This document shows, piece after piece, positions 51,846 through 62,869 of a stretch of DNA of 64,000 nt (within the stretch, counting starts at the first letter, position 1; each line of letters begins with the position of its first letter). Origin of the DNA: Leishmania mexicana MHOM/GT/2001/U1103 (lineage: Eukaryota > Euglenozoa > Kinetoplastea > Trypanosomatida > Trypanosomatidae). A program made the translations under genes and the position numbers. The stretch is from assembly GCF_000234665.1 (NCBI RefSeq), contig NC_018329.1, positions 124,001-188,000 on the forward strand, read 5' to 3'. The notes under the pieces are model-generated. The model searched no databases. It saw only the letters and a list, made by a program, of their open reading frames with translations, and was not told the DNA's origin.

Positions 51846-52464
51846 CACGATGAAGAAGCACCACTAGAGACAAGGAAAGCAAAGATGTGTTTACCTCTTC
51901 GAGGGGAGGTCTGGCTCTGCGACAGATGAGCTCCCACGGTGATTGGCCACCACACAGCGAAACCAAAAGACAGCGACACACAACGAAATGGCCGGACGCT
52001 ATCTGCACGCGTGCGATGGTGAGCGATAGAAGGGGCAGACAAGAAAAAAAAAATACGGATGTGCAAAGAAAAGACGCGAGGAAATCGGGATCACGCACAA
52101 CCGCGGTACTGCACAAGTCGAGAAGAAAAAATCGAGAGTAAGGAGGACAATGTGGCGAGGGATGAACGAGGAGGACGAAACAGTCGAGCCGTGAAGAGGA
52201 GAAGTGATGAGGCGAAGAAGGGGGGTGGGGCGGGGGCAGGAGAGGAGGAGAGGATGGAGGAAGGTAAGCAAGATACGTCCACCAAAGGTATAGATACACA
52301 CCCACAAAAAAACCCGAAAGGAGTAAAGAAATGCAGCGAAGGGTGAAAAGAGAAGACAAACGACAGCAAGCAAGCACAAGCCAATTGGCAGCTGAGAAGG
52401 GCACCTTACAACAAAAAGATCGCGAGTCACGCACGCGGCAATATCGACAACACTGTTCCACAAC

Positions 52465-52483
52465 TATATATATATATATATAT
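52465..52483. repeat. (TA)n microsatellite
   Basis: About 19 bp of alternating T and A. Confidence 0.85.
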
Positions 52484-53407
52484 GAGTGCCTCGCTCTGTG
52501 TGTTAGTGTTCGTCGGCAAGAGCTGTTCGTCTCCCTCAGGCGCCCTCTCTCCTTGCGGCCTTTTTTTAGTTCTTCTTGCTATTATTATGTTTTCCTTTGC
52601 AAGTTGACGTTATCAGCTCACGCTGTATGCGTGTCTGCCTGTGTGTACGTGTACGTGTGCGTGTGCGCTGAGGTGATTCCCTTTATTTAATCTACGAGCG
52701 CCGCTGTCAGCGATCCAAAACAAAGCCAGAAAAGGAAAAGAAGACAAGAGCAACACGAAGCGGAAGAAAAACGGAAGTCTCCAGAAATCACCGAAAGGGA
52801 GCAACGCAAAACAGTAGCCAACGGAACACCGAAGGGGGGGGAAAGATGTGCGCGCCAGAGAGGAGAGGAAAGACACGGACAACACAGAGAGAGCGAGAGA
52901 GCGGAAGCGCAGAGGAGGACGGGAGGCGAGTACAAGGATGCCAAACAAGAAGAGGAGCTCTAAACTACACGAAAAAAAAATGAAGTTTGTTTTGTGTACA
53001 CGATAAGCCGTTGCTGCTGCTGCTCGCCGGCTTTCTTGCGTTGAATGGCGAAAAGCGGAAGTGGAAGAAGAATAGGGGGCGCGCGGCTCAGCGTCTTTTC
53101 GCTTTGTCTGCGGCTTCTCTCTTCGCTGGTCTGCGTCGGCAATCGTCCGCTGCTGCTCGCTGTCAGCCGTTTCCTGTCGTTCAAGTGAACAGGCAAGGCG
53201 AAACGGAAACAACAAAAAAAAGACAGAGACCAGAAGACCACGAAGCGCCAACCATGCAAGCCACGCACACCGGCCGAGATCGAAAGCGTGGAAGCAAGTA
53301 GAGAGAGAGAGATGTATACGTACGTGTGTGTATATATAATGTAAGAAATGCGAATGCTGGCTGATCTGCCGCCAAAGATGGTTGAGCTGCTGGAGGAGGG
53401 AACGATG

Positions 53408-53460
53408 ATGATGATGGGTGTGAGAGGAGAGGTAGCGGAGTGGGGAGGAGGAGGAGGAGG
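53408..53460. repeat. Direct repeat, left copy, flanking the misplaced fragment and gap
   Basis: These 53 bp (from ATGATGATGGGTG through AGGTAGCGGAG to GGA units) are identical to 53989-54041, immediately right of the N run. Confidence 0.93.
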
Positions 53461-53888
53461 ATGCCGCTCAGCACGTCGATGCAACTGCTGGGCTGGTTCA
53501 GTCTCTGTGCGACGGGCAACTACCTGCGGTTGTACTGCATCGGCTACGCAGGCGAGAGCATTATCGCGAAGCTGCGCCGCGCCTTGTACAGCGGCATCTT
53601 GCGGCAACCGGCAGCGTTTTTCGACTCCACAGAGAACCGCACCGGCGCGCTCGTGCAACGACTGTCCATGGACTGCAACGTTGTGGGCAGCTCCCTGACA
53701 GAGGCGGTGACAAACGGCAGCAAGAATCTACTGCAGACGATCGGCAGCATCACCGTGATGCTCTACTACTCACCGCTGCTGACGAGCGTGATTGTGTGTA
53801 TGATACCGCCGGTGGCCATCTTCGCCGGCTCGTACGGCCGTTACATTCGTAAGTTGCAGCACAACATGCAGGATGCCCTGGCCGACAT
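53461..53888 (+). pseudogene. Inverted 428-bp fragment of the ABC transporter gene
   Basis: This stretch is the reverse complement of 57054-57481, colinear with no indel, and encodes residues 108 to about 250 of the ABC transporter (second to fourth membrane helices). One difference was seen: base 53470 turns Gly111 into Ser. It starts abruptly after a GGA repeat and ends exactly at the 100-N gap. It has no start region, no nucleotide-binding domain and the opposite orientation to every gene in the window, so it is not functional. An assembly chimera is most likely; a true inverted partial duplication is possible. Confidence 0.9.
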
Positions 53889-53988
53889 NNNNNNNNNNNN
53901 NNNNNNNNNNNNNNNNNNNNNNNNNNNNNNNNNNNNNNNNNNNNNNNNNNNNNNNNNNNNNNNNNNNNNNNNNNNNNNNNNNNNNNNN
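53889..53988. other. Assembly gap (100 N)
   Basis: Exactly 100 N, the conventional placeholder for a gap of unknown size. Confidence 0.99.
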
Positions 53989-54068
53989 ATGATGATGGGT
54001 GTGAGAGGAGAGGTAGCGGAGTGGGGAGGAGGAGGAGGAGGAGGAGGAGGAGGAGGAGGAGGAGGGGG
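53989..54068. repeat. Direct repeat, right copy, continuing into (GGA)n
   Basis: 53989-54041 repeats 53408-53460. It then continues into a (GGA)n microsatellite to about 54068, longer than at the left copy. Confidence 0.93.
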
Positions 54069-54477
54069 GAATCGCTCCTCTGCGCGTGCGTGGGTCGGAC
54101 AACGTTATGTTCTCGTGTTTGCTTGCGTGCGTCTTATATTTTGTTTAGTGAAGTTTCTCTGTGTGTGGGTGTGGGTGTGTATTAGGCAAGACCAGCCACT
54201 GGAGGAGGAGGAGGAGGAGGTAGGGCGCACCAAAGTGAAAAAAAAAAGAGGGCAACGAGAGTGCAGCACAGGACTGCTCGATAGACTCCAGTGCGCGTGT
54301 CTGTGTTGGCGCGTCCTTCGCACACGATGCGCTCGATTTCCTTTCTTTGTTTTCTTTTTTCGTTTTCTTCTTTTCTTTTTGGCCACGTCAACTTGGAGTT
54401 TGGCGTCGCGTCTCCGATGGCTGCGCGGCAGCGGTGGCGGGCGTGCGTCGCGAGGCGAAGCGCAACGACAAGCACCA

Positions 54478-54502
54478 CACACACACACACACACACACAC
54501 AG
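54478..54502. repeat. (CA)n microsatellite
   Basis: About 24 bp of CA repeat. Confidence 0.88.
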
Positions 54503-55831
54503 TCTGTAAAGAGTGAGCGAGGAAGATGTGGGCGAGTGCGGAAGACCGTCCGGGTCCCAACGAGCGGCGTCGAGCGTGAGATGAAGCACTACGAAACAAA
54601 AGGGAGAAAGCAACAATTGCCTTCTTCATTTCTTTCTCTTTTTTGCTTCTGCTTTGGATTGCTTGTACAACAATGGAGTCGCTTGGGTGGACGGAAGCGG
54701 TAAGAGCGAGCGAGAGACACAGACGGGGAAAGAGGACGGAGGGGTGTCACACTAACTAGCTAGCCACGTGAATCCTGGGGGGTGAGCGCTAAAGCTGAAA
54801 ATGTGCGTAGAAGACATGAGGAGGAGAAGTGCTTGTGGGTGTTGACAGATGCTGGCGGGGTGTATCAGTGGAATTACGAGAGGAGCCAGCAACAGGCAGC
54901 AAGAGGAGGAGGCCGACGAAAGCGTTCAAGACGGTGCTGCAGCCAGTCGGTCAGGAGCAGGGAGAGGTGCACATGTTGCTTGAGTGCACGCATGCGCGCA
55001 TGTGCGTGCGCGCGCTTGCAGGAGATGGTGGCAGCTGCTAGGCACACAGGGAAAGCGGAAAGGCGGCACCTGCGTGCGCTCATGCTGTCCGCCATGGGCA
55101 CACGCACACGCAGAAACAGAGTCCCTCGGGCATCTGCGCACAAGGAAAAAAGAGAGCGCACGAGGAGATGCCGGTGGCTCTCCTGTTCGGCCGCGACACA
55201 AGCCTGCGCTCGGTCCACAGTGGTTTTCTCGCCACTGATAGCTCTTTACTTCTGTTTTCGTAAGAAAGCGCTGTATAACACGGAGGTAGTTAGGTGGAAC
55301 AGAGAAGGAAAGTGAGAGAGAAGGCATCGACGATAGAGAGGGGGAGGTCCGTATGCGCAGTGGTGTCTACCCCAAGTCTCTCCCCTCTCGCCCCTCCACA
55401 CACACACAGAGAGAGGGAGTCAAGTGGCAGGCAAGCCACACAGAAGGGGGAGGGGAACGCGAGAAGGGGATATGGAGAGCAATGGTGCCGTCAACGAGCC
55501 TCAAGCACCACCCACGCCACAAGAGCCTAGGCCTACTCACGTCAGTAGACACCGCTCGTTAGAGCGTCATGCGCGCTCGGTGCCGCAGTGGCGCACTCCA
55601 ACAGCGCGAACGAGGACTGGAAAAGTAGAGCGGGGGAGATGAGGGGGCTTACCAGTGTTCTCTCTGCCGCACACACACACGTGCACGCACGCACACCACG
55701 CCCTCTCCTCTGCCCGCGCTTCCTTCTCTACACGCGCGGTAGAGGAATCCAGCGAGTTCACGCTCAACTAGAGCTGCCAGTGGGGGAAGGGGGATGGGAG
55801 AGACATCCCACACTACCTCAACAACCTGCAC

Positions 55832-57802
55832 TCACGACGTGCCGGCGCTTACCTGTGGTGTGGCAACGAGCCCCACGAGGTCGCAGAAGAGCTTGCTCTT
55901 GGACACCTCCGCGAAGGTGCCCTCAACAGCAACCTGGCCCTTGTCCAGTACGAGTATGTGGTCCGCCTTTCGGATCATGCTCAACTTGTGTGCAAACATG
56001 AGCACCGTGTGCTGCCGCTTCGAGTCCTTCGACTCTTCGATCAGGCGCGAGATGGCGTCGTGCACCACCACCTCACTCTCGCTGTCGAGCGCAGACGTCG
56101 CCTCGTCCAGGATGGTGATACGCGGATTGTGCATCAGGGCACGCGCGATGGCGATGCGCTGCTTCTGCCCGCCAGACAGGCTGCGGCCGCTCTCGCCAAC
56201 GAACGTGTCGTACCCGTCCGGTAGCGCGGAAATGAAGTCGTGCGCGTTGGCCTTCCGGGACGCCTCGACGACGGCAGCGTAAAGCCAGCGATCGATTGGA
56301 TCATCCCAGTTGCGGCCTGGAGTGCCGTAGGCGATGTTCTGTGCGATGGACCCGCCAAACAGCACCGGCTCCTGCCCAACGTAGCCAATGTGCTCGTGCA
56401 GCCAATGTGAGCTGATGTCGCGGAGGTCGTGTTCGCCAAGCTGCACAAAGCCGGCTGTCGGCTCGTATAGCTTCAGCAGCAACATGGCCAAGGACGACTT
56501 GCCGGAGCCGCTGCTGCCGACAACGCAAGTGCAGCGGGATGGCTCGATGGTGAGGCTCATGTTTCTGTAGATGAGCGCCTCCGGCCGCGTAGGGTAGGCG
56601 AAGGACACGCCCTTGAAAGTCACGCGCCAGTTGCACGTAATCGGCGTCAGCTGTTTGCATGCTGTGTGCTTCTGCCGCACTGCCTCGGCCTTGTCCAGGA
56701 TGTCAAAGAGCCGCAGCGAGGCGCCGTAGCCTTTATTAATCTCGGTGGCCAGATTCGTCAACCCCATCAGCCCAATGCCGCAGTACACCGTATACAGCAT
56801 AAAGGAGAAGAGAACGCCAGGGGTCAGATGGCCGGAGGTGACGAGCATCGAGCCGGCCCACATGATACAGTACATGGCACCATACCCCACCGTCTGCAGT
56901 GACGCAACGTAGACGGAGTTCCAGCGCACCATGCGCATGCTGAGATCGAAGACACGTTGGACGTTCTTGCTGTACCAGGACTCCTCCTGCGCCTCGGTGC
57001 CGAAGGCCTTCACGGTGCGGATGTTCGACAGCCGCTCCTCGGCGACGGTGCCCATGTCGGCCAGGGCATCCTGCATGTTGTGCTGCAACTTACGAATGTA
57101 ACGGCCGTACGAGCCGGCGAAGATGGCCACCGGCGGTATCATACACACAATCACGCTCGTCAGCAGCGGTGAGTAGTAGAGCATCACGGTGATGCTGCCG
57201 ATCGTCTGCAGTAGATTCTTGCTGCCGTTTGTCACCGCCTCTGTCAGGGAGCTGCCCACAACGTTGCAGTCCATGGACAGTCGTTGCACGAGCGCGCCGG
57301 TGCGGTTCTCTGTGGAGTCGAAAAACGCTGCCGGTTGCCGCAAGATGCCGCTGTACAAGGCGCGGCGCAGCTTCGCGATAATGCTCTCGCCTGCGTAGCC
57401 GATGCAGTACAACCGCAGGTAGTTGCCCGTCGCACAGAGACTGAACCAGCCCAGCAGTTGCATCGACGTGCCGAGCGGCATCTGCCCTCTGCTTGCTTGG
57501 TCGATGAGCGCACCAAACCCGGCGGGAATGGCGAGTGTGGCCGCGCTGTAGATGCACACCCCCACCACGGCGCCGGCAATGTACGGCGCCTGGTCCCGAG
57601 CAGACCGCACATAGCGGGCAAAAGAGCCCTTCCGCGTTGCCGGCTCTGTCACATAGATGAGGCTTTTGCTTGCCGTGGGGCGCTGCGCTGGCGTAGCGTT
57701 GCCATAGTCAGTGCGCAGACGAATGTCGGAGGCGAGCCGCCGCACGCTTGTCAAGGCGGTACGCGAGACGGGCTGCCAGACAAGCCGCGAGGAGCTCCGC
57801 AT
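55832..57802 (-). CDS. Mitochondrial ABC half-transporter (ABCB family)
   Basis: This 656-residue protein is a half-size exporter: one transmembrane domain (helices between about 72 and 350) followed by one nucleotide-binding domain. Visible motifs are Walker A GSSGSGKSS (429-437), Q-loop Gln477 (YVGQEPVLF), signature LSGGQ (542-546), Walker B ITILDE (562-567) and the switch His605 (AHKLS). All are intact, so it should hydrolyse ATP as a dimer. The N-terminus (MRSSSRLVWQPVSRTALTSV) is Arg/Ser-rich without acids, typical of a mitochondrial presequence. The arrangement resembles MDL1/ABCB10 and related inner-membrane peptide or metabolite exporters; the substrate cannot be told. Leishmania has a TAP-like ABCB gene in this region, listed as ABCB1 as I recall. 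Start at 57802 is chosen because a strong splice acceptor lies 54 nt upstream; an upstream Met at 57967 is rejected. Part of this gene reappears inverted at 53461-53888. Confidence 0.93.
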   Translation of the reverse strand: MRSSSRLVWQPVSRTALTSVRRLASDIRLRTDYGNATPAQRPTASKSLIYVTEPATRKGSFARYVRSARDQAPYIAGAVVGVCIYSAATLAIPAGFGALIDQASRGQMPLGTSMQLLGWFSLCATGNYLRLYCIGYAGESIIAKLRRALYSGILRQPAAFFDSTENRTGALVQRLSMDCNVVGSSLTEAVTNGSKNLLQTIGSITVMLYYSPLLTSVIVCMIPPVAIFAGSYGRYIRKLQHNMQDALADMGTVAEERLSNIRTVKAFGTEAQEESWYSKNVQRVFDLSMRMVRWNSVYVASLQTVGYGAMYCIMWAGSMLVTSGHLTPGVLFSFMLYTVYCGIGLMGLTNLATEINKGYGASLRLFDILDKAEAVRQKHTACKQLTPITCNWRVTFKGVSFAYPTRPEALIYRNMSLTIEPSRCTCVVGSSGSGKSSLAMLLLKLYEPTAGFVQLGEHDLRDISSHWLHEHIGYVGQEPVLFGGSIAQNIAYGTPGRNWDDPIDRWLYAAVVEASRKANAHDFISALPDGYDTFVGESGRSLSGGQKQRIAIARALMHNPRITILDEATSALDSESEVVVHDAISRLIEESKDSKRQHTVLMFAHKLSMIRKADHILVLDKGQVAVEGTFAEVSKSKLFCDLVGLVATPQVSAGTS

Positions 57803-57856
57803 CTCGGAGGTGAAGCAGGGAGAAGTGAAAGAAGGAGAGATGGCAGAAAATATGTG

Positions 57857-57887
57857 CTGAAAGCAAGAGAAAGCACGGGAGGGGGGG
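57857..57887 (-). promoter_or_regulatory. Putative trans-splice acceptor for ABC transporter gene
   Basis: The minus strand reads GTGCTTTCTCTTGCTTTCAG, with AG at 57858-57857. This is a clear polypyrimidine tract plus acceptor, giving a 54-nt 5' UTR before the ATG at 57802. It also supports the short start over the longer frame. Confidence 0.6.
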
Positions 57888-59058
57888 CTCGGCGAGAAGA
57901 GAAATCCGGAGAACGGGAGAGAGACGTCGGCTCGTGTGTGTGTGTGTGAGTGTGTGAAGAAAAGCACGTGTGCAACTGAGACAGAGTTTCACGGAGATGA
58001 AAGCAGGCAGAAGAAGCCAACGAGAGATCGGCCTCTGCTGCTTCGATGATTGTGGTGGCTCAAAGAGGGGGGAGCGCTATGCAAGCCGCGTGGGGGTGGG
58101 GGTGCACCAAGTGGATCCCCTCCGCCGTCCGCAATGTAGCAATAATGGCCAGACGACAGAGACGCGAAAGAGAGGAGGGAGAACGTGCACGGCACAGAGG
58201 ATTTTTTTTAAAAATGTAGCTGTGCACCACTGAGAGTGGCGGAGGAGGTGAAGGCACGAAGGCTTGTGCGAAGGGCGTGCAATAGTTTTTTCCCTCTTTG
58301 GCGAGCGTTTGTCCCCCGCGGGTACACGCGTCATTGACAAGGTTGACCTCTCTGCCACCACGGCCGCCAACCTCGCGCATAGAGGGCAACAGCGCCATTC
58401 GAGATGAGGTGTATTCTCGGAAGGCGAAGCACAGCAGAAGGAGCAGAGAAGGAGGAGCCGCGAATGCCCCCCCTCCTCCTAAGCCCCTCTCGTCAACCTC
58501 GTACCTGTCGCTGCCCTCCGTTTCCTCGCCAGGGTCATCTGCAGAGAGCCCGTGTCCGAGAAAGCGCAAGAGAGAATGGGGGGAAATCAATGTACCCTTT
58601 TCGCCCTCACCCCCATCCTCATCACCAGCATCCGACACGGTGCCTGCCTGGCGTGGCCCAACCAACCGCAGCCGAGAACTCAGATCGGGTTGCCGATGAG
58701 GAGGACGACAAAAGAATGTACGCCGCTCGCTTCCTTTTGTTGTTGTCGTTCCGTTTTGCTTTTGTTTTCCGAGGACGCATGCCTCTTCACGTCGCTGTTT
58801 GTGGTTTGTTTGGAGGGAGAGGGGGAAGGGGGAGGAGGGGGAGGGGTGTCAATCAAGCACATGGTGTGTGCGTACCCCATGCCTTCGTTTCCCTCCCCCT
58901 CCCTCTCCATCTCTCTCCATCTCTCTCTCTTGTGGACATCAAACACGGAAAACAAATGGGAACGACCCAAAGACGGAGACCCGACGGCACAACGACAACA
59001 ACAACAACGAAAAAAAAGGAAGAGAAAAGGAAACATTGAATCGCAGAGAATCGGCCTC

Positions 59059-59193
59059 ACGCACACACGCACAGACACACGCGCACGCGCACACGCACAC
59101 GTACGCATATACCCGCTGACACGCTCGCACGCACGCACAGACACACATACACGCACACACACACACACACGAACGCACGCACACACACGCAGA
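59059..59193. repeat. Long imperfect (CA)n / CGCA tract
   Basis: About 135 bp dominated by CA and CGCA units with a short non-repeat interruption near 59103-59120. Confidence 0.85.
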
Positions 59194-61123
59194 CAACGAT
59201 AGAAAGAAGAACACAAAAAAAAAGACGAAGACATGAGAAAGGTTGGACGCGGCGCAGCAGTTTCGTTTTTTTTCTTTCGTTCTGAGCTTTAACAGTTACA
59301 TACATTTTAGCTTCGTCCTCCGTCTTTGCTCATCGAAGGCCGTGCTACCAGTATTACCTGCACACCTGTTTACTGTGTGGCCTTGACCTTCTTTCTTCCT
59401 CTGCGTCCTGACGCCGCGTGCCTTGACATGTGCACATCTTCCAAGTGTTTTCGTGGGCGAGTGCGGGCGGGCGGGTTTACATACTTCTGTATTGGTGTCC
59501 GAGAGAATGTAGTTCATTGGGGCGTAGAGGTGCAGGTTTTTCGTACTTGAGCCCTGTCTACTCTCTCTTGCCCTCGCTCTCTCCGTGTGTGCACGCGTGT
59601 ATGCATCACGTCCTTACTCTGTGTGTGTGTGCACTGGTGCGTCGATGCGAGTGAACGAGCAAGACGAGAAAGAGAAGAGACTCTCCCCCCTACCTCCCCT
59701 CACCACCTTCACGCAATGCTCTCTCTCTCCCCTAAACACTCCTCCGTCAACAGTGTTCGCCTCGCGTGGGAAGCTGGAAGACACGGAGCGAGAAGAGCGC
59801 GTGGCTGCATTAAAGTATGTCAAGGTCATCGAGCCGGCACTCATCAAAAACAGAAAATCCAAGAAAGGGGGGAGGTGTAAGATGGAACAACGTCAAGGTA
59901 AAAAACAAAACTGCGCATTCATATATGAAAAACGTCAGCACACGCGGCACCACACACAGACACACACACACACACATGGACGCGCTGCAGGAGCCAGAGA
60001 ACCTCCGAGAGGAGTAGTAACAGAACGATACCATTCAGGATACGGCATATCAAGACGGCGACAGAAACACGGACAGAGGGAGAGCGTTAGGGGGAAAAAA
60101 GACTGAGAAAGAAGTGCCTTTAAAACCAAACACACTCACACACGAAAAGTGAGCAAAGCACTGCCAACCGTCCCAGCGTGGCAATCACCCGGTAAAACAA
60201 AAAAAAAGCGCACACTTATAGACTCGCAGGCAAACATAGAGAGACGTCGTTTGACTGCATTTTTCCCGCTTTCTTGAGAAAGCGCGCGCACACACGGACG
60301 AGAAAATACAGAGGAAAAGGAGAGGTGAGAGAACGTGAAAAGAGATGATGAGGTCTCCCAGACAGCCGTCCACCCACACACACGCGCGCGCGCAGACAGA
60401 CACACAGACAGCCCAACAACAACACAGGAAGCGAAGAAAAAAAAGAATTCGAAGAGGGTAAATGGAAGCTAATAATGAAACAAAAAAAGGTGGGTGGGTG
60501 GGAGACTAACAACAACAAAGAAACACACGCGCGCGCACACACACAAAAAAGAGGAAGAGAGACACACTTAGGGTGTGTGTGGGGGGGGTGTAGATGACAC
60601 AGTCGGCACTAATTCGTGGGCGGAGGCGCATTCACGGCTGAGGGGGAGGGAGGGGGCAACGCAAGAGAAAACGAGCAAGGCAAATCCGAAAAAAAAGAAC
60701 ACACACAAGCACACGGTTGCCTACGCATTCATGCACGCATGCGTGTCACTGTGCGCGCGTGTGTGTGCGTGCTTTCGAGGGGCGAGCGGGGAAAAAAATG
60801 AAGAAGAGACAGCCGACGATGGAAGACTCAGATCGCGATCTCCTTTTGTTTGCTGTTCATTCGGTTGCATGCCGAGATGATGGTCTGCGTGAGAGGGAAG
60901 GATACGTATACGTGTGTGTGTGTGTGTGTGTAGCTGTATTCGGCGGACATCTGGGGTGATAGAGGGCATATCAGACAAACACGCACACACGTACATATAT
61001 TCATATATACGCAGAAAAGAGAGATCAAAGCATTCGCACATCTCCTTCAGATCGCTCTCATCTCTCCTTTTTCTTTCCGTTTTTTTTTGTTTGGTTCTTC
61101 TGAAATTCTTGCTTGCCTGCTCG

Positions 61124-61162
61124 CGTGTGTACGTGTGTGTGTGTGTGTGTGTGTGTTTGTGT
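61124..61162. repeat. (GT)n microsatellite
   Basis: Nearly perfect GT repeat of about 39 bp. Confidence 0.88.
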
Positions 61163-62219
61163 GATCCATTGTTGCTCCGCGTCCTCGTCTTCCCTCTCTG
61201 TGTTCCCCCCCCCCTCGTCGGCCGCTTTTCTCTGTATGTGTTTCCCTTGGCAAAGAAACGAGCGCACGCGCACACACACATGCACATGCACAATGTACCT
61301 GCGCACACACACAGGGACGACGCAGCAGATGCAGAGGCATCAACGCAGTCGACCGTCCAACTCGTGCGCGCATACAGAGAGGGGCATGAGGGCAGTACAC
61401 TGAAGAAAGAGTCAGTCACAGCCTCTCCAACAGTGCTTGCCAGGCACCGCCGTTATCCGATTACCACTACCCACTCGGCCGATTCGCCACCATCCTATCC
61501 TCTTTCGACGTCGGCGCCGGGGCAACGGAGAGGGGGAAAAAGCGTGCAGCAGTAAGACAACATGTACACAGCGTCGTGCAGACACACACGGGCGCACACA
61601 ACCACACAGACTCACATTCACGCACCCACGTAGTCCCTCTATCTTGCGCATCCATGCATATGCATGCACATACTACAGCGCGGCGCATGCATCCAGACCA
61701 CTCACACACACGCAGAGCCGCTCCTTTTTCGTGAGCAAGAGCACACACACACACACACGTCCGTGCACACACACGCACAGTCACGAAGGATCCGGCGCAG
61801 ACGTATTAACAGGCCTACACACACTCGCATGCGCGCAGAGGCAGGAACCGGGCACATGTAAGTGTGTACTTGTAGATCCTCCCGTGTCTGTTTCTTTCCT
61901 TTTTTTAGTCAGGCATATGCCTGGATGGTCTTGTTCAGGTATGTACGCGCGCGCGCGTGTGGAGGCGAGCGGGAGGAAGGCGGTCCGCGTGGAGAGGGTG
62001 GAAATTAAGTGGCCAGCTGCTCAAGGGATAACAACAAGCACAACGAGGAAGAGGAGGTACGCTACACTGTGAAGCAACATGAAAAGAGAAAACAATCCCA
62101 CACACACTCCCACAACACACCACCGTGCCCTCTTCACGTCCTCGTCGATACAGAAAGGCAGACACACGCACACACGAATCACGACTGCTTGTGGCTCCTC
62201 GTCCTCCCTCGATAGGTGT

Positions 62220-62232
62220 TATATATATATAT
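62220..62232. repeat. Short (TA)n run
   Basis: TATATATATATAT in gene-free spacer. Confidence 0.8.
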
Positions 62233-62340
62233 GTTGTTTGGTTGCGCATCCGCACCCCTGCCCCTCGCTTGTTTCGGTGGGCTCTCGCTCTCTCGTGCTC
62301 TCTCTCTCCATACCGCCGCCCCATATCCTTTTTTTTCTGT

Positions 62341-62362
62341 TGGCCCTTCCCAGGAAGGGCCA
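62341..62362. repeat. Perfect 10-bp inverted repeat (hairpin)
   Basis: TGGCCCTTCC and GGAAGGGCCA are exact reverse complements separated by CA, so DNA or RNA here can form a compact GC-rich hairpin. Confidence 0.85.
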
Positions 62363-62810
62363 AAGGGGGAGGGGGGCACAATGGCTTCCTCGTCACTGTC
62401 GCGTAAGTATATCCCTCTCTCAAAGCTCACTCTCTTCATATATCAACATTTTTCGTTGGGGAGGGGAGGGGGGAATTCTTCCGTCCTTAGAGATGCGTCT
62501 GCTCGGGTCTGCCCTGAAATATGTGTGAGGAAGTACGCGCGTATAAACACTGGGGCGAGTGTATGTGTGCGCGTATGTGTATGTACGGAGGGGCGAACAG
62601 ATCATGGAGACTCGCTCGCGAACACGCATCGCTGCAAGCAAGCACGCATGCACACACACACGCACACGGAGACACAGGAACACACACACGTACACACACA
62701 TAGAGAGTGAGGGGCAAGTAAACCATACAAGTCCAGCACAAGACGAAGAACACGCATGCAGCCGAAGAGTCCTACGACGAAAGGAGAAAAAAGGGGGAAA
62801 AGAGGGTAGA

Positions 62811-62841
62811 AACCCCCCACCCTCCCCCTCCCCCTCCCCCC
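62811..62841. repeat. C-run repeat (CCCCCT)n
   Basis: Repeated CCCCCT-type units; on the minus strand four or more G runs fall within about 30 nt. Confidence 0.85.
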
Positions 62842-62853
62842 ACAAAACAACAA

Positions 62854-62869
62854 CATATATATATATATA
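62854..62869. repeat. (AT)n microsatellite
   Basis: About 16 bp of alternating A and T next to the C-run repeat. Confidence 0.85.

Larger units (their letters stand above)
51693..55831. other. 4.1 kb spacer with assembly gap and misplaced ABC fragment
   Basis: Apart from the inverted ABC fragment and the N run, no gene is supported. The rest is purine-rich or T-rich simple sequence plus (TA)n, (GGA)n and (CA)n repeats. It should hold the ABC transporter 3' UTR and the 5' side of the RBP3-like gene, but the middle part cannot be trusted as assembled. Confidence 0.6.

Noticed and set aside
53440..54516. Plus-strand open frame reading through the N gap
   Set aside because: It joins a misplaced ABC fragment, undefined bases and GGA repeat; not a gene.
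57803..57967. Longer start for the ABC transporter
   Set aside because: The extra 55 residues come from CA-repeat and polypyrimidine tract upstream of a strong splice acceptor; the shorter start gives a clean mitochondrial presequence.
59059..59193. CRISPR-like or satellite array
   Set aside because: Imperfect dinucleotide/tetranucleotide repeat with no fixed unit and spacer structure.
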